Assembly: GCF_000802425.1 (NCBI RefSeq)
Contig: NZ_JRUD01000030.1
Span: 1 to 64,000, forward strand
DNA length: 64,000 nucleotides
Origin: Pseudomonas flexibilis
GTDB taxonomy: Bacteria; Pseudomonadota; Gammaproteobacteria; Pseudomonadales; Pseudomonadaceae
Direction: 5' to 3'
Shown here in pieces: positions 1-7,330 of the stretch; position 1 is the stretch's first letter, and each line of letters starts with the position of its first letter. The position numbers and the translations under genes were made by a program. Under the pieces are notes generated by a model that did not search any database, was not told where the DNA came from, and was given only the letters and a program-made list of their open reading frames with translations.

Positions 1-115
1 GCGTTGTCCGCCCTACGGGAACGGGGCTGGGCGGACAACGAAGTTCTTGTCCGCCGGACAGCCGTAACGGCGGAGCGCCGAGGCGGCGGACAGGTGAAGC
101 GTTGTCCGCCCAACA
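1..115. repeat. REP/BIME palindromes downstream of nirN
   Basis: The segment holds the end of one REP (CGTTGTCCGCCCTAC, 2-16) and a second unit made of GGCGGACAACG and its complement CGTTGTCCGCC. It is the same family as the tandem array at 20042-20612 and is interrupted by the window edge. It follows the nirN stop and can form hairpins, so it may end the nirJEN transcript. Confidence 0.8.
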
Positions 116-137
116 TCAGGCTCGGCAACCGCCGGGC

Positions 138-1655
138 TCAGTGCGAGGTGCCTTCCACGAAGCCGATCTTGTTGCCCACGTTGTACTTGCCCGAGGGCTT
201 GTTCATCGGGATGCGCTTGATCTCCTTGAGGGTGTCGGACTCGATCACCAGCAGCGCGCCGTCGGTGTCCCACACGCTGAGCAGCAGGTGCTTGCCGTCG
301 CGGGTGAACTCCACGTGGGCGGCGTTCTTGCCGGGCATCGGCCGCAGGGTGTGGGCGACCTTGAGGGACTGCTTGTCGATCAGGTGGATGGCGTCGTTGT
401 TGGGGCCGAAGAACACGTCGGTCCAGGCGTACTTCGAGTCGGCGTGGCTGCGCATGAAGAAGCCCGGGCCCTCGGTGGGGATCTCCTCGATCAGCTTCCA
501 GCTCTGCATGTCCAGCACCGAGATCAGCCCCTGGCTGACGTTCGGCGTGGCGAACACCCACTGGCCGTCGCGCTGCCAGTAGATGCCCGAGCCCAGGTGC
601 GGCATGCCCGGCAGCGGGATGTCGGTGAGCGCCTTGCCGCTGTCCAGGTCGATCACCTGGCCGCCCTTGGCCTTGCGCGAGGTGGCCAGCAGCTGGCGGT
701 AATCCGGGGTGAAGGAGAAGTCGTCGAGGAAGTCCGCCGCCGGGATACGGCGCGGCTCGAAGGTCGGCTGGCCGGCGTAGGACAGTTCCCACACCTCCTG
801 CACGTCCTTGAGCGCCACCACGAAGCTGTCGCGCGGCGGCGCGGTGTACACGGCGCTGACCCGGGAAATCGTGCCGTCCAGACCCTTGGCCGGGATGCGC
901 TTGACCAGCGACAGGTCGCGGGCGTCGAGCACCACCAGCTCGCCGGGCAGGTAGTTGCCCACCAGCGCCCAGCGGCCGTCGTTGCTGACCGCCAGGTTGC
1001 GGGTGTTCAGGCCGGCGCGCACCTCGGCGATCATGGTCAGGTTGTGCAGGTCGTAGACGCTGATCCAGCCGTCCCGGGAGGCGAAGTAGACGAAGCGCCC
1101 GTCCGGCGAGAACTTCGGCCCGCCATGCAGGGCGAAGTGCGACTGGAATTTCGCCAGCTCCTCGAAGCGGTCGCCGTCGAGGATACGCACCTGATGGTTG
1201 CCGGCTTCCACCACCACGAACAGGTTGAGCGGATCGGCGCCGTGCTGCGGGGTGTCCGGCAGCTTGCGCACGTCGGCCAGCAGACGGTGGCTGGCGCGCA
1301 GGTCGGCGTCGGTCCATTGCGGCGCCACGGCGGGCGGGGTGTACAGGTAGTCGGTCAGCGCCTGGATCTGGGTGTCGTCCAGCAGGTGCCCGTAGGCGGC
1401 CATCTGGCTGGCGGGGCGGCCATCGCGAATGACCTTCTTCGCCTCGGCGGGCTTCAGGCGGCCGAGGCTTTCCGGCAGCAGCGCCGGGCCGGCGCCGCCC
1501 AGGCGGTTCTCGCCGTGGCAGGCCAGGCAGTGTTGGCGGTACAGGGCATCGGCGTCCGACGTCGCGGCGGCCGCCTTGGGGATGCACAGGTCGAGGGCCA
1601 CGAAGGTCGCCGCCGGCAGGGCGGCGATGGCCAGCAGGGTCATGATCAGTCGCAT
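138..1655 (-). CDS. nirN: NirN, c/d1-type cytochrome, dihydro-heme d1 dehydrogenase
   Basis: The 505-aa protein has an N-terminal signal segment (about residues 1-31), one c-type heme site CLACH at 43-47, and a long C-terminal eight-bladed propeller domain like that of NirS. In this family NirN works in the periplasm and introduces the last double bond of heme d1 before transfer to NirS. The ATG follows GGAGGAAGACCC, and its start overlaps the end of nirE by 10 nt, so nirJ-nirE-nirN is one operon with nirN last. Length and gene order match Pseudomonas nirN. It differs from NirS in its shorter, differently spaced cytochrome c domain. Confidence 0.93.
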   Translation of the reverse strand: MRLIMTLLAIAALPAATFVALDLCIPKAAAATSDADALYRQHCLACHGENRLGGAGPALLPESLGRLKPAEAKKVIRDGRPASQMAAYGHLLDDTQIQALTDYLYTPPAVAPQWTDADLRASHRLLADVRKLPDTPQHGADPLNLFVVVEAGNHQVRILDGDRFEELAKFQSHFALHGGPKFSPDGRFVYFASRDGWISVYDLHNLTMIAEVRAGLNTRNLAVSNDGRWALVGNYLPGELVVLDARDLSLVKRIPAKGLDGTISRVSAVYTAPPRDSFVVALKDVQEVWELSYAGQPTFEPRRIPAADFLDDFSFTPDYRQLLATSRKAKGGQVIDLDSGKALTDIPLPGMPHLGSGIYWQRDGQWVFATPNVSQGLISVLDMQSWKLIEEIPTEGPGFFMRSHADSKYAWTDVFFGPNNDAIHLIDKQSLKVAHTLRPMPGKNAAHVEFTRDGKHLLLSVWDTDGALLVIESDTLKEIKRIPMNKPSGKYNVGNKIGFVEGTSH

Positions 1656-2467
1656 GGGTCTTCCTCCGTGGCGACCAGGCGCGCCGGGAACTGCGGAGTG
1701 CGCTCGGCGAACAGACCGACCACCTTGCCGATCACCGTCAGCGCTGGCGCGCTCAGCTGGTTGCTGCAGGCCATTTCCTCCAGCTCCGCCAGCGTGCCGC
1801 GCACCACGCGCTGATCCGCATGGGTGCCGCGGCTGATCAGCGCGGCCGGGGTATCAGCGGCCAGGCCGGCGGCGATCAGCTGGCGGGCGATCACTCCCAG
1901 GCTGGCCAGGCCCATGTAGAACACCAGGGTCTGGCCGCCGTTGGCCAGGCTGCTCCACGGCAGCTTCAGCTCGCCGTCCTTCTGCAGGTGGCCGGTGATG
2001 AACTGGCAGGAATGCGCCAGGTCGCGATGGGTGAGCGGGATGCCCGCGTAGGTGGTGCAGCCCGAGGCGGCGGTGATGCCGGGCACCACCTGGCAGTCGA
2101 CGCCCTGATCGAGCAGGAACTCCAGCTCCTCGGCGCCGCGGCCGAAGATGAACGGGTCGCCGCCCTTCAGGCGTACCACGCGCAGGCGGTCGCGGGCCAG
2201 GTCCAGCAGCAGCTGGTTGATCTGCTCCTGGGGCAGGCTGTGGTAGCCGCTGGCCTTGCCGACGTAATGGCGGGCGCAGCGCACCGGCAGCAGGGCCAGC
2301 AGTTCGTCGCTGACCAGGCGGTCGTAGACGACCGCGTCGGCCTGTTGCAGCAGGCTCCAGGCGCGCAGGGTGAGCAGGCCGGGATCGCCGGGACCGGCGC
2401 CGACCAGGGCGACCTCGCCGGGTACGAGGGACGCGTGCAGTGCAGGGGGGAGGGTGAGCTGGTCCAT
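1646..2467 (-). CDS. nirE: NirE, uroporphyrinogen-III C-methyltransferase for heme d1
   Basis: The 273-aa protein has the SUMT/CobA signature GAGPGDPGLLT at about 23-32 and the downstream RLKGGDPFIFGRG loop that binds S-adenosylmethionine. It methylates uroporphyrinogen III at C2 and C7 to give precorrin-2, the branch point into heme d1. It lacks the CysG dehydrogenase/ferrochelatase half, as expected for NirE. It lies between nirJ (57-nt gap) and nirN (overlap). A housekeeping cobA/cysG paralogue is expected elsewhere, and the position inside nirJEN supports the NirE assignment. Confidence 0.93.
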   Translation of the reverse strand: MDQLTLPPALHASLVPGEVALVGAGPGDPGLLTLRAWSLLQQADAVVYDRLVSDELLALLPVRCARHYVGKASGYHSLPQEQINQLLLDLARDRLRVVRLKGGDPFIFGRGAEELEFLLDQGVDCQVVPGITAASGCTTYAGIPLTHRDLAHSCQFITGHLQKDGELKLPWSSLANGGQTLVFYMGLASLGVIARQLIAAGLAADTPAALISRGTHADQRVVRGTLAELEEMACSNQLSAPALTVIGKVVGLFAERTPQFPARLVATEEDPCD

Positions 2468-2524
2468 GCGGACTCCTTATCTCGTCTCATCGGCGGCTCT
2501 GGCGGCCGCTTGTGTCGGATGCGG

Positions 2525-3712
2525 TCAGGCGAGCTGCACGCTGGGAATGCATCGGGTTTCCGGCAGGCCGATTTCCGTGTCGCTCAGGTAGCAGCCGGGG
2601 TCTTCACCCCACAGGTTGCCTTCGGCCCAGGCGCGGGTACGGGTGTTGCCGTTGCAGATCGACAGCCACTGGCACTCGGCGCAGCGGCCTTCCACGGCGC
2701 GCGGGTGTTCGCGCAGGCGCAGCAGCAGCGGATCGGGGTTGTCCAGCCAGATGTCGCGGAAACTGCGCTGGCGCACGTTGCCCACGGTGTGCTGCCACCA
2801 GTAGGTATCCGGGTGCACGGCGCCGGTGTTGTCGATGTTGGCGATGCCGCTGCCCGAGGCGTTGCCGCCCCAGGCGCGCAGCATCTTCTCCAGACGCGCG
2901 GCGTGCTGCGGCAGGCGCTCGCGCACCCACTGCAGCAACAGGATGGCGTCGGCGTCGTTGTTGCCGGTGACGAAGTCGGTGTCGCGGCCGTTCACCACGT
3001 CGGCCCAGGCCTGCTCGAACAGCTGGCCCATGGCGTCGCGGGGCATGCGGTGGTGGGCGTCGGCCTTGCGGCTGCGCTTGCCGCGCCCGCTGTAGTTGAG
3101 GTGCGAAAGGTAGAACTTCTGCACGTCGTGCTCGCGCATCAGCGCGAGGATCTCGGGCAGTTGCGGGTAGTTGTACTGGGTGAGGGTGGTGCGCAGGCCG
3201 ACGCGGATGTCGTGCGCCCGGCACAGGTCGATGGCGTGCATCGAGGCGGCGAAGCTGCCCTTGAGCTGGCGCCAGTCGTCGTGCACCGCTTCCAGGCCGT
3301 CGATGCTGATGCCCACGTAGTCGTACTGGGCGGCGACGATCCGGTCGATGTTGCCCGCGTCGATCAGCGTGCCGTTGGTCGACAGTGCGACGAAGAAGCC
3401 CTTGTCCCGCGCGTAGGCGGACAGCTCGAAGATGTCCTCGCGCAGCAGCGGCTCGCCGCCGGAGAGAATCAGCACCTTCACCCCGGCGGCGTGCAGGTCG
3501 TCGATCACCCGCAGCGCCTCGGCGGTGTCCAGCTCGTCGCGGAACTCGCTGTCGGCGGAGGTGGCGTAGCAGTGCTTGCAGGTGAGATTGCAGCGCCGCA
3601 ACAGGTTCCAGATCACCACCGGCGGCCGGGTCCCCGGCGTGCCCCGCGCGCCCAGCACCGGGCCGGCCTCCGGCCGGGCCAGCGCGCGCAGGTAATGGCT
3701 GATTCGCAGCAT
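2525..3712 (-). CDS. nirJ: NirJ, radical SAM heme d1 biosynthesis protein
   Basis: The 395-aa protein carries the radical SAM cluster motif CNLTCKHC at 41-48 and a C-terminal cysteine group (CAECQWLSIC) typical of SPASM/twitch domains that bind a second Fe-S cluster. NirJ replaces two propionates of didecarboxysiroheme by oxo groups. The chosen ATG is preceded by GAGGAGAATTGCCC. A longer in-frame reading exists upstream but has no ribosome site and no family similarity. It is the first gene of nirJEN, with an FNR/DNR-type box about 73-86 nt upstream. In P. aeruginosa nirJ directly follows nirH; here about 5 kb of other DNA lies between them. Confidence 0.94.
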   Translation of the reverse strand: MLRISHYLRALARPEAGPVLGARGTPGTRPPVVIWNLLRRCNLTCKHCYATSADSEFRDELDTAEALRVIDDLHAAGVKVLILSGGEPLLREDIFELSAYARDKGFFVALSTNGTLIDAGNIDRIVAAQYDYVGISIDGLEAVHDDWRQLKGSFAASMHAIDLCRAHDIRVGLRTTLTQYNYPQLPEILALMREHDVQKFYLSHLNYSGRGKRSRKADAHHRMPRDAMGQLFEQAWADVVNGRDTDFVTGNNDADAILLLQWVRERLPQHAARLEKMLRAWGGNASGSGIANIDNTGAVHPDTYWWQHTVGNVRQRSFRDIWLDNPDPLLLRLREHPRAVEGRCAECQWLSICNGNTRTRAWAEGNLWGEDPGCYLSDTEIGLPETRCIPSVQLA

Positions 3713-3784
3713 GGGCAATTCTCCTCGCGAGACCGAATAGGCCTCCTTTGCGTGGGAGAATCGCCGAGCCGGCCGCCTCGCTCC

Positions 3785-3798
3785 TTGATCAGAAACAA
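3785..3798 (-). promoter_or_regulatory. FNR/DNR-type box upstream of nirJEN
   Basis: TTGATcagaAACAA matches the TTGAT-N4-ATCAA consensus at 9 of 10 positions. If an activator centred here works at -41.5, transcription on the minus strand would start near 3750, leaving a leader of about 38 nt before the nirJ ATG. This would give nirJEN its own anaerobic promoter. The 3713-4085 gap holds this box and one REP variant; no gene is seen in it. Confidence 0.6.
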
Positions 3799-3895
3799 GC
3801 AAAGTGCTGTGCCACAGCCTGTTCGACCGTGGAGCGAGGCGAGGGCGGTCGGCGGTGGTGGTGTTGCAAGAGGCGTAACGGCGGCGTTCCGGCAG

Positions 3896-3920
3896 GGCGG
3901 TCGGCGCTTTCCCGGCCGCC
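3896..3920. repeat. REP variant, GGCGGTCGGCG/CCGGCCGCC hairpin
   Basis: An imperfect palindrome, GGCGG...CCGCC, of a subfamily distinct from the GTAGGGCGGACAACG type. Related copies occur at 4336-4365, 40089-40113, 41888-41912 and 49134-49160, all intergenic. Confidence 0.55.
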
Positions 3921-4085
3921 GATGTGGGTTGCACCGAAGCCGCGCCCGGTGGCCAACGCTTTCACGATCGCCGATGCGCATTGCAGCGAAGCCGCAGGGT
4001 TCCGGCTGCAACGAGATCGCCGTCAATCCGGACACAGGCCGCTGTGCATAGACTCCGGCTCCCCGACCATCGCCGAGGAGCATCC

Positions 4086-4316
4086 GTGGAGACCGGAGAA
4101 TTCGTTGCGCTCTACTGCCTGAACAGCCTGTTCTGGAAATGGATCATCAGCTGGGGCGGCGCACGCTGGCTCGAAGGCTGGAAGAGCATGGTGTTTCTGG
4201 AGTGGTTCGCGTGGGGCTGGAACGCCGAGCAGATCCGCCTCTATGCGCTGGTGGCGTGGGGCTTTAGCACGCTGTTCTTCGTGGTTGGCCTGTTCAAACC
4301 GGAATGGCGGTTCTGA
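4086..4316 (+). CDS. Small tryptophan-rich membrane protein, unknown function
   Basis: A 76-aa reading frame starts at GTG behind a good GAGGAG site (about 4075-4080). The product is rich in tryptophan and aromatic residues. It has a hydrophobic stretch near the N-terminus and a clear membrane segment near the C-terminus (LYALVAWGFSTLFFVVGLF). The family is not recognised. It sits between nirJ (divergent) and arfB (same strand, about 140 nt away) and is bracketed by REP variants at 3896-3920 and 4336-4365. The ribosome site and codon use favour a real gene. A longer upstream frame exists but lacks support. Confidence 0.6.
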   Translation: METGEFVALYCLNSLFWKWIISWGGARWLEGWKSMVFLEWFAWGWNAEQIRLYALVAWGFSTLFFVVGLFKPEWRF

Positions 4317-4335
4317 ACCCGGCGCCGTGAATCGC

Positions 4336-4365
4336 GTAGGGCGACCGGCGCTTTTCCCGGCCGCC
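4336..4365. repeat. REP variant
   Basis: GTAGGGCGACCGGCG...CCCGGCCGCC forms an imperfect hairpin of the same subfamily as 3896-3920. It lies 20 nt after the stop of the small membrane protein. Confidence 0.5.
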
Positions 4366-4454
4366 GCTGGGTTCCACACCGGGTCGGAACCGCGGGTCGC
4401 GGCCCGGCGGGGCCGGCGTTATCCTGTCGCCCCGGCCATTCCTCCGAGCCCGCC

Positions 4455-4868
4455 ATGCTGCACATTTCCAACTCCGTCGAGCTGCCCGACAGCGAAATCG
4501 AGCTGAGCGCGATCCGTGCCCAGGGCGCCGGCGGGCAGAACGTCAACAAGGTGTCCAGCGCGCTGCACCTGCGCTTCGATATCCGTGCCTCGTCGCTGCC
4601 GGAATTCTACAAGGAGCGCCTGCTGGCGCTGCGCGACAGCCGCATCACCGCCGACGGGGTGATCGTCATCAAGGCGCAGCAGTACCGCACGCAGGAACAG
4701 AATCGCGAGGATGCCCTGCAACGCCTGGCCGAGCTGATTCGCAGCGCTGGCAAGGTGGAGAAGGCCCGGCGCCCGACCAAGCCGACCCTCGGGTCGAAAA
4801 AGCGGCGGCTTGAAGGCAAGAGTCAGCGGGCGGCGATCAAGTCCGGGCGGGGGAAGGTGGAGTATTGA
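4455..4868 (+). CDS. arfB: ArfB (YaeJ), alternative ribosome-rescue peptidyl-tRNA hydrolase
   Basis: The 137-aa protein has the release-factor catalytic motif GGQ at 26-28 in the context [10 protein letters not shown]. It also has the basic, disordered C-terminal tail ([19 protein letters not shown]) that enters the empty mRNA channel of stalled ribosomes. It hydrolyses peptidyl-tRNA on non-stop complexes. Length matches the family (about 137-140 aa). A second, 5'-truncated copy of this gene from codon 15 onward lies at 5720-6091, and the stop codon is followed by a degenerate copy of the palindrome that follows the second copy. Confidence 0.93.
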   Translation: MLHISNSVELPDSEIELSAIRAQGAGGQNVNKVSSALHLRFDIRASSLPEFYKERLLALRDSRITADGVIVIKAQQYRTQEQNREDALQRLAELIRSAGKVEKARRPTKPTLGSKKRRLEGKSQRAAIKSGRGKVEY

Positions 4869-4870
4869 TG

Positions 4871-4902
4871 AGGCAGATATATTTTTATATCTGTTCCCTT
4901 TG
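4871..4902. repeat. Degenerate GGGGACAGATTTATTT-type palindrome
   Basis: Directly after the arfB stop, AGGCAGATATATTTTT... ends in ATATCTGTTCCCTTT, a worn version of the palindrome arms GGGGACAGATTTATTT / AAATAAATCTGTCCCC found intact at 5649-5709, 6408-6470 and 6683-6745. It marks the boundary between high-GC arfB and the lower-GC island. Confidence 0.5.
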
Positions 4903-4984
4903 TCGTTGTAGTAGTTGGTGTTTTGACCGCCGGGCCTTTAGCTAAATTGCTGGGTATATAGAAGGAGAGCTCCCAGAGGCGTTG

Positions 4985-5134
4985 GTGCATGAAGCGACGG
5001 GGATGGCGGTCGAAAAGTATTCGGTTCTGCGCAGCGCCACCGATGAAATCGAACAGAAGTTATCTGCAATAGCAGTCTTGAGCGGAGCTTGGGATTCTGT
5101 CTTGGAAGATATAAGGAATATGTTGGGTGATTAA
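4985..5134 (+). CDS. Possible small ORF or gene remnant, unknown
   Basis: A frame of about 49 codons (GTG at 4985; the open frame runs back to 4946) encodes a soluble, acidic helical peptide ending in SVLEDIRNMLGD. Its stop overlaps the GTG of the next ORF (5127) by 8 nt, suggesting translational coupling. A GAAGGAG sequence lies about 20 nt upstream, rather far. The DNA just before it (4890-4957) reads in another frame as a hydrophobic peptide, so this could instead be the frameshifted end of a longer gene. No family is recognised. Confidence 0.35.
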   Translation: MHEATGMAVEKYSVLRSATDEIEQKLSAIAVLSGAWDSVLEDIRNMLGD

Positions 5135-5402
5135 TTTATTGGTTGCGTATAGAGGTATTGTTTTTTCGGTCCTTGTCGCTGCGTCTTTCGCTAACTCAGT
5201 GAGATTTCTTCCTGATTGGGGTGTGTTATTGAGTTTTTTGATTCTTCAGATATCCCTTTCTCGTGGGATTTACGCTTATCTTAATGGTGGTCGCATGCTC
5301 ACCCTTTTAGGGGGTGTGGTGTCTGCAAAGGCTGATCCTGAGAGTAGGTCGGTAATGGCGGGCATTATTTTTGCGGTATATGTTGCGATATTTTTTGTGT
5401 GA
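5127..5402 (+). CDS. Small membrane protein, unknown function
   Basis: A 91-aa product starting at GTG, with three likely membrane segments: near the N-terminus (LLVAYRGIVFSVLVAASF), the middle (WGVLLSFLILQISL) and the C-terminus (VMAGIIFAVYVAIFFV). Codon use is AT-rich compared with the flanking nir genes, marking it as part of the inserted island. Its start overlaps the preceding small ORF. No family is recognised. Confidence 0.5.
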   Translation: MINLLVAYRGIVFSVLVAASFANSVRFLPDWGVLLSFLILQISLSRGIYAYLNGGRMLTLLGGVVSAKADPESRSVMAGIIFAVYVAIFFV

Positions 5403-5407
5403 GTGTT

Positions 5408-5445
5408 GGGGCAGATTTATTTTCCTTTCCTTTCCTTTCCTTTCC
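5408..5445. repeat. Half palindrome fused to a TTTCC x5 microsatellite
   Basis: GGGGCAGATTTATTTT (5408-5423) is a left arm of the local palindrome with one base missing. It runs into five tandem TTTCC units (5421-5445). No complementary right arm follows directly. Confidence 0.6.
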
Positions 5446-5502
5446 TTGGCTCCGCTATTATTGATAGTTGCGAACACACACCGAGACCAAGGAGCAGCCC
5501 GC

Positions 5503-5622
5503 ATGGATGCTAGGCGCCAAACCGATCTTCATCAACAACAGCGCGCTTGGAGGCTTGCCGCCAGCACGGACGTCGATACGTTTGCCAGCTTGCTATCCAG
5601 ACCTGACCTGCTCGACTGCATC
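5503..5622 (+). pseudogene. Fragment of an IS4-type transposase 5' end (tentative)
   Basis: An ATG after AAGGAG opens a frame of 40 codons (MDARRQTDLH...FASLLSRPDLLDCI) that resembles the N-terminus of IS4-family transposases, ahead of their usual catalytic domain. The similarity is from memory and no search was run. After codon 40 the frame runs into the GGGGACAG palindrome and then into the truncated arfB copy, so the transposase is cut short. No inverted-repeat end is evident upstream. Confidence 0.4.
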
Positions 5623-5648
5623 AACATGAAATGGGGACAACATGAAAT

Positions 5649-5709
5649 GGGGACAGATTTATTTTTCTGGCTGCCTGATAATCCAGGGATGGAAAATAAA
5701 TCTGTCCCC
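5649..5709. repeat. Palindromic element, intact copy
   Basis: GGGGACAGATTTATTT and its complement AAATAAATCTGTCCCC flank a 29-nt spacer. The upstream CATGAAATGGGGACA is present twice in tandem (5625-5639 and 5641-5655). The element touches the truncated 5' end of the second arfB copy. Confidence 0.8.
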
Positions 5710-5719
5710 TTTTCCTTAA

Positions 5720-6091
5720 ATCGAGCTGAGCGCGATCCGTGCTCAGGGCGCTGGCGGGCAGAACGTCAACAAGGTGTCCAGCGCGCTGCACCTGCGCTTC
5801 GATATCCGTGGCTCGTCGCTGCCTGAGTTCTATAAGGAGCGCCTGCTGGCGCTGCGCGACAGCCGCATCACCGCCGACGGGGTGGTCGTCATCAAGGCGC
5901 AGCAGTACCGCACACAGGAACAGAATCGCGAGGATGCCCTGCAACGCCTGGCCGAGCTGATTCGCAGCGCGGGCAAGGTGGAAAAGGCCCGGCGCCCGAC
6001 CAAGCCGACTCTTGGCTCGAAAAAGCGGCGGCTCGAAGGAAAGAGCCAGCGGGCGGCGATCAAGGCTGGGCGGGGGAGGGTGGAGTATTGA
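5720..6091 (+). pseudogene. 5'-truncated second copy of arfB
   Basis: This segment reproduces arfB from codon 15 to the stop with a modest number of base differences and no indel: 374 nt here (5718-6091) align to 4495-4868. A TAA (5717-5719) stands in frame directly before the first homologous codon, so there is no start ahead of the GGQ codons. The first possible internal start, GTG at 5774, lies after the GGQ motif, so any product would be catalytically dead. The reading frame and C-terminal tail are intact, which suggests either recent decay or that this copy is the older resident. Confidence 0.8.
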
Positions 6092-6119
6092 AGGGGTAAT
6101 AGAAAATAAATCTGTCCCC
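6092..6119. repeat. Palindromic element, internally deleted copy
   Basis: GAAGGGG followed almost directly by the right arm AAAATAAATCTGTCCCC (6103-6119), immediately after the stop of the arfB copy. It mirrors the degenerate palindrome after the intact arfB. Confidence 0.65.
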
Positions 6120-6160
6120 TTTATTAATTCCTATAATTCCTATGTTTATGGGGAGGAATG

Positions 6161-6394
6161 ATGTTGATTGTATTTTTCAGGATTTTGTATGTTTCTTTTT
6201 TTTCGGCGATTTGCTGGGGGGGTAGTGTTCTTTTGATGGGATTGCTAGCTCCGCTTGTGTTGAGTATTTTTAGAGGTCATGATCTGGTTTTCATGTTTCG
6301 TTTCGATCTATTTCCTATTGGATTTTTGTTTGGTGGACTTTCTGGGTTTGTTATGGCTTTGTTTTCCTTGTGGAATAATAAAAGAGTTAATTGA
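6161..6394 (+). CDS. Small membrane protein, unknown function
   Basis: A product of about 77 aa with two or three hydrophobic segments (LIVFFRILYVSFFSAICWGG, SVLLMGLLAPLVLSIF, FGGLSGFVMALFSLW). Two ATG codons are adjacent (6158 and 6161). GGGAGG at 6151-6156 fits the second better. Base composition is AT-rich, as in the rest of the island. It is analogous in position to the membrane protein at 5127-5402 (downstream of an arfB 3' end), but the two sequences are not alike. No family is recognised. Confidence 0.5.
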   Translation: MLIVFFRILYVSFFSAICWGGSVLLMGLLAPLVLSIFRGHDLVFMFRFDLFPIGFLFGGLSGFVMALFSLWNNKRVN

Positions 6395-6400
6395 AATAAG

Positions 6401-6673
6401 ACAAAAAGGGGACAGATTTATTTTTTCCGGCTAGCTGATTGGCCTAGGGAAGGGAAATAAATCTGTCCCCTACTCGTTTAACGAGTCAGTGCTCTTTTGC
6501 AATGATAAAGCTCATTATCGCTCTCGCTTTTCAAGGTCATCTTCGAGTCGGAAAGCTCAACAATCTCGGATCTATCAGCTACATTCAGGGGCATGATTTC
6601 CTTTAAATCAATCAAGTCATCAAATTCCGGATGGCTTAGATTGACGACATCAATGCTGTTAAGCGTGCTCACC
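6401..6673 (-). repeat. Direct-repeat copy A: palindrome plus lipoprotein gene tail
   Basis: This copy is nearly identical to 6676-6948 (offset 275 nt). It contains the 63-bp palindrome (6408-6470) and the last 64 codons or so of the lipoprotein gene on the minus strand. The only difference noted is C versus A near 6579, changing one leucine to valine in the tail copy. The near identity implies a recent duplication. Confidence 0.85.
6478..6672 (-). pseudogene. Duplicated 3' tail of the lipoprotein gene
   Basis: The frame encodes 64 residues equal to the C-terminus of the 163-aa lipoprotein at 6753-7244, beginning at the STLNSIDVV segment, with one conservative change. It has no signal sequence or own promoter and is joined upstream to CACCTAACAAAAAGGGG, the edge of the next palindrome. 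Function as a separate gene is unlikely. Confidence 0.75.
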
Positions 6674-6675
6674 TA

Positions 6676-6948
6676 ACAAAAAGGGGACAGATTTATTTTT
6701 TCCGGCTAGCTGATTGGCCTAGGGAAGGGAAATAAATCTGTCCCCTACTCGTTTAACGAGTCAGTGCTCTTTTGCAATGATAAAGCTCATTATCGCTCTC
6801 GCTTTTCAAGGTCATCTTCGAGTCGGAAAGCTCAACAATCTCGGATCTATCAGCTAAATTCAGGGGCATGATTTCCTTTAAATCAATCAAGTCATCAAAT
6901 TCCGGATGGCTTAGATTGACGACATCAATGCTGTTAAGCGTGCTCACC
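6676..6948 (-). repeat. Direct-repeat copy B with intact palindrome (6683-6745)
   Basis: This is the parental copy: palindrome GGGGACAGATTTATTT...AAATAAATCTGTCCCC, then the genuine 3' end of the lipoprotein gene. Homology to copy A ends at GTGCTCACC (6948), inside the gene. The gene continues with AAAAAG there, and AAAAAG also occurs before the palindrome, a possible microhomology. Confidence 0.85.
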
Positions 6949-7244
6949 AAAAAGCCATCCTCCACCTTCCAGGACGATGTGCCGGACAGACGATACTCAA
7001 TCTCAGGAAGTCGCGAAGAGAACTTGGCCTTAAATAATCCAATGCTATTTGAAACGCCATTCATCATGTAGGTTTCTTTTGCTGTCAGGCTCATCCTGGT
7101 CGCGCCCTCGCCAAGGCTATAGATGCAGTCCCATGCACCCGAAATCCTTTTCTCCACCGAAGCAGTACCAGAATCCTTGCTGGAGCATGACGCAACAAGA
7201 AAAAATGCCGGGATGAATAAATACTTTGCATTGCAATTAATCAT
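6753..7244 (-). CDS. Predicted lipoprotein, unknown function
   Basis: The 163-aa product has a lipoprotein signal peptide with lipobox LVASC near residue 20, so it should be anchored to a membrane facing the periplasm. The mature part is soluble, with two further cysteines (WDC and YHC) that could pair. No domain is recognised. The ATG is at 7244. The gene is AT-rich relative to the nir genes, and its last 64 codons are duplicated downstream. The neighbouring exported protein (7331-8587) is on the same strand 86 nt upstream, so the two may be co-transcribed. Confidence 0.7.
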   Translation of the reverse strand: MINCNAKYLFIPAFFLVASCSSKDSGTASVEKRISGAWDCIYSLGEGATRMSLTAKETYMMNGVSNSIGLFKAKFSSRLPEIEYRLSGTSSWKVEDGFLVSTLNSIDVVNLSHPEFDDLIDLKEIMPLNLADRSEIVELSDSKMTLKSESDNELYHCKRALTR

Positions 7245-7330
7245 AATTTTTACCAGTATTTAATATTGATTGTCGCTGGCCGAAACCATCGTCCCTATTT
7301 AAATCCATCGATATAGATTAAGAATTGTTA

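Noticed and set aside
1820-4051. Very long open frames on the opposite strand of nirE/nirJ, and similar ones throughout the window
   Set aside because: They are antisense shadows typical of high-GC DNA: low-complexity Ala/Gly/Arg-rich products fully covered by well-supported genes.
5421-5445. TTTCC x5 as a phase-variation switch
   Set aside because: It lies between ORFs, not within a coding frame or an evident promoter, and the unit count cannot be shown to vary from one sequence.
5774-6091. Second functional arfB starting at the internal GTG
   Set aside because: The start would lie after the GGQ codons, and a stop codon precedes the homologous segment, so no catalytic product can be made.
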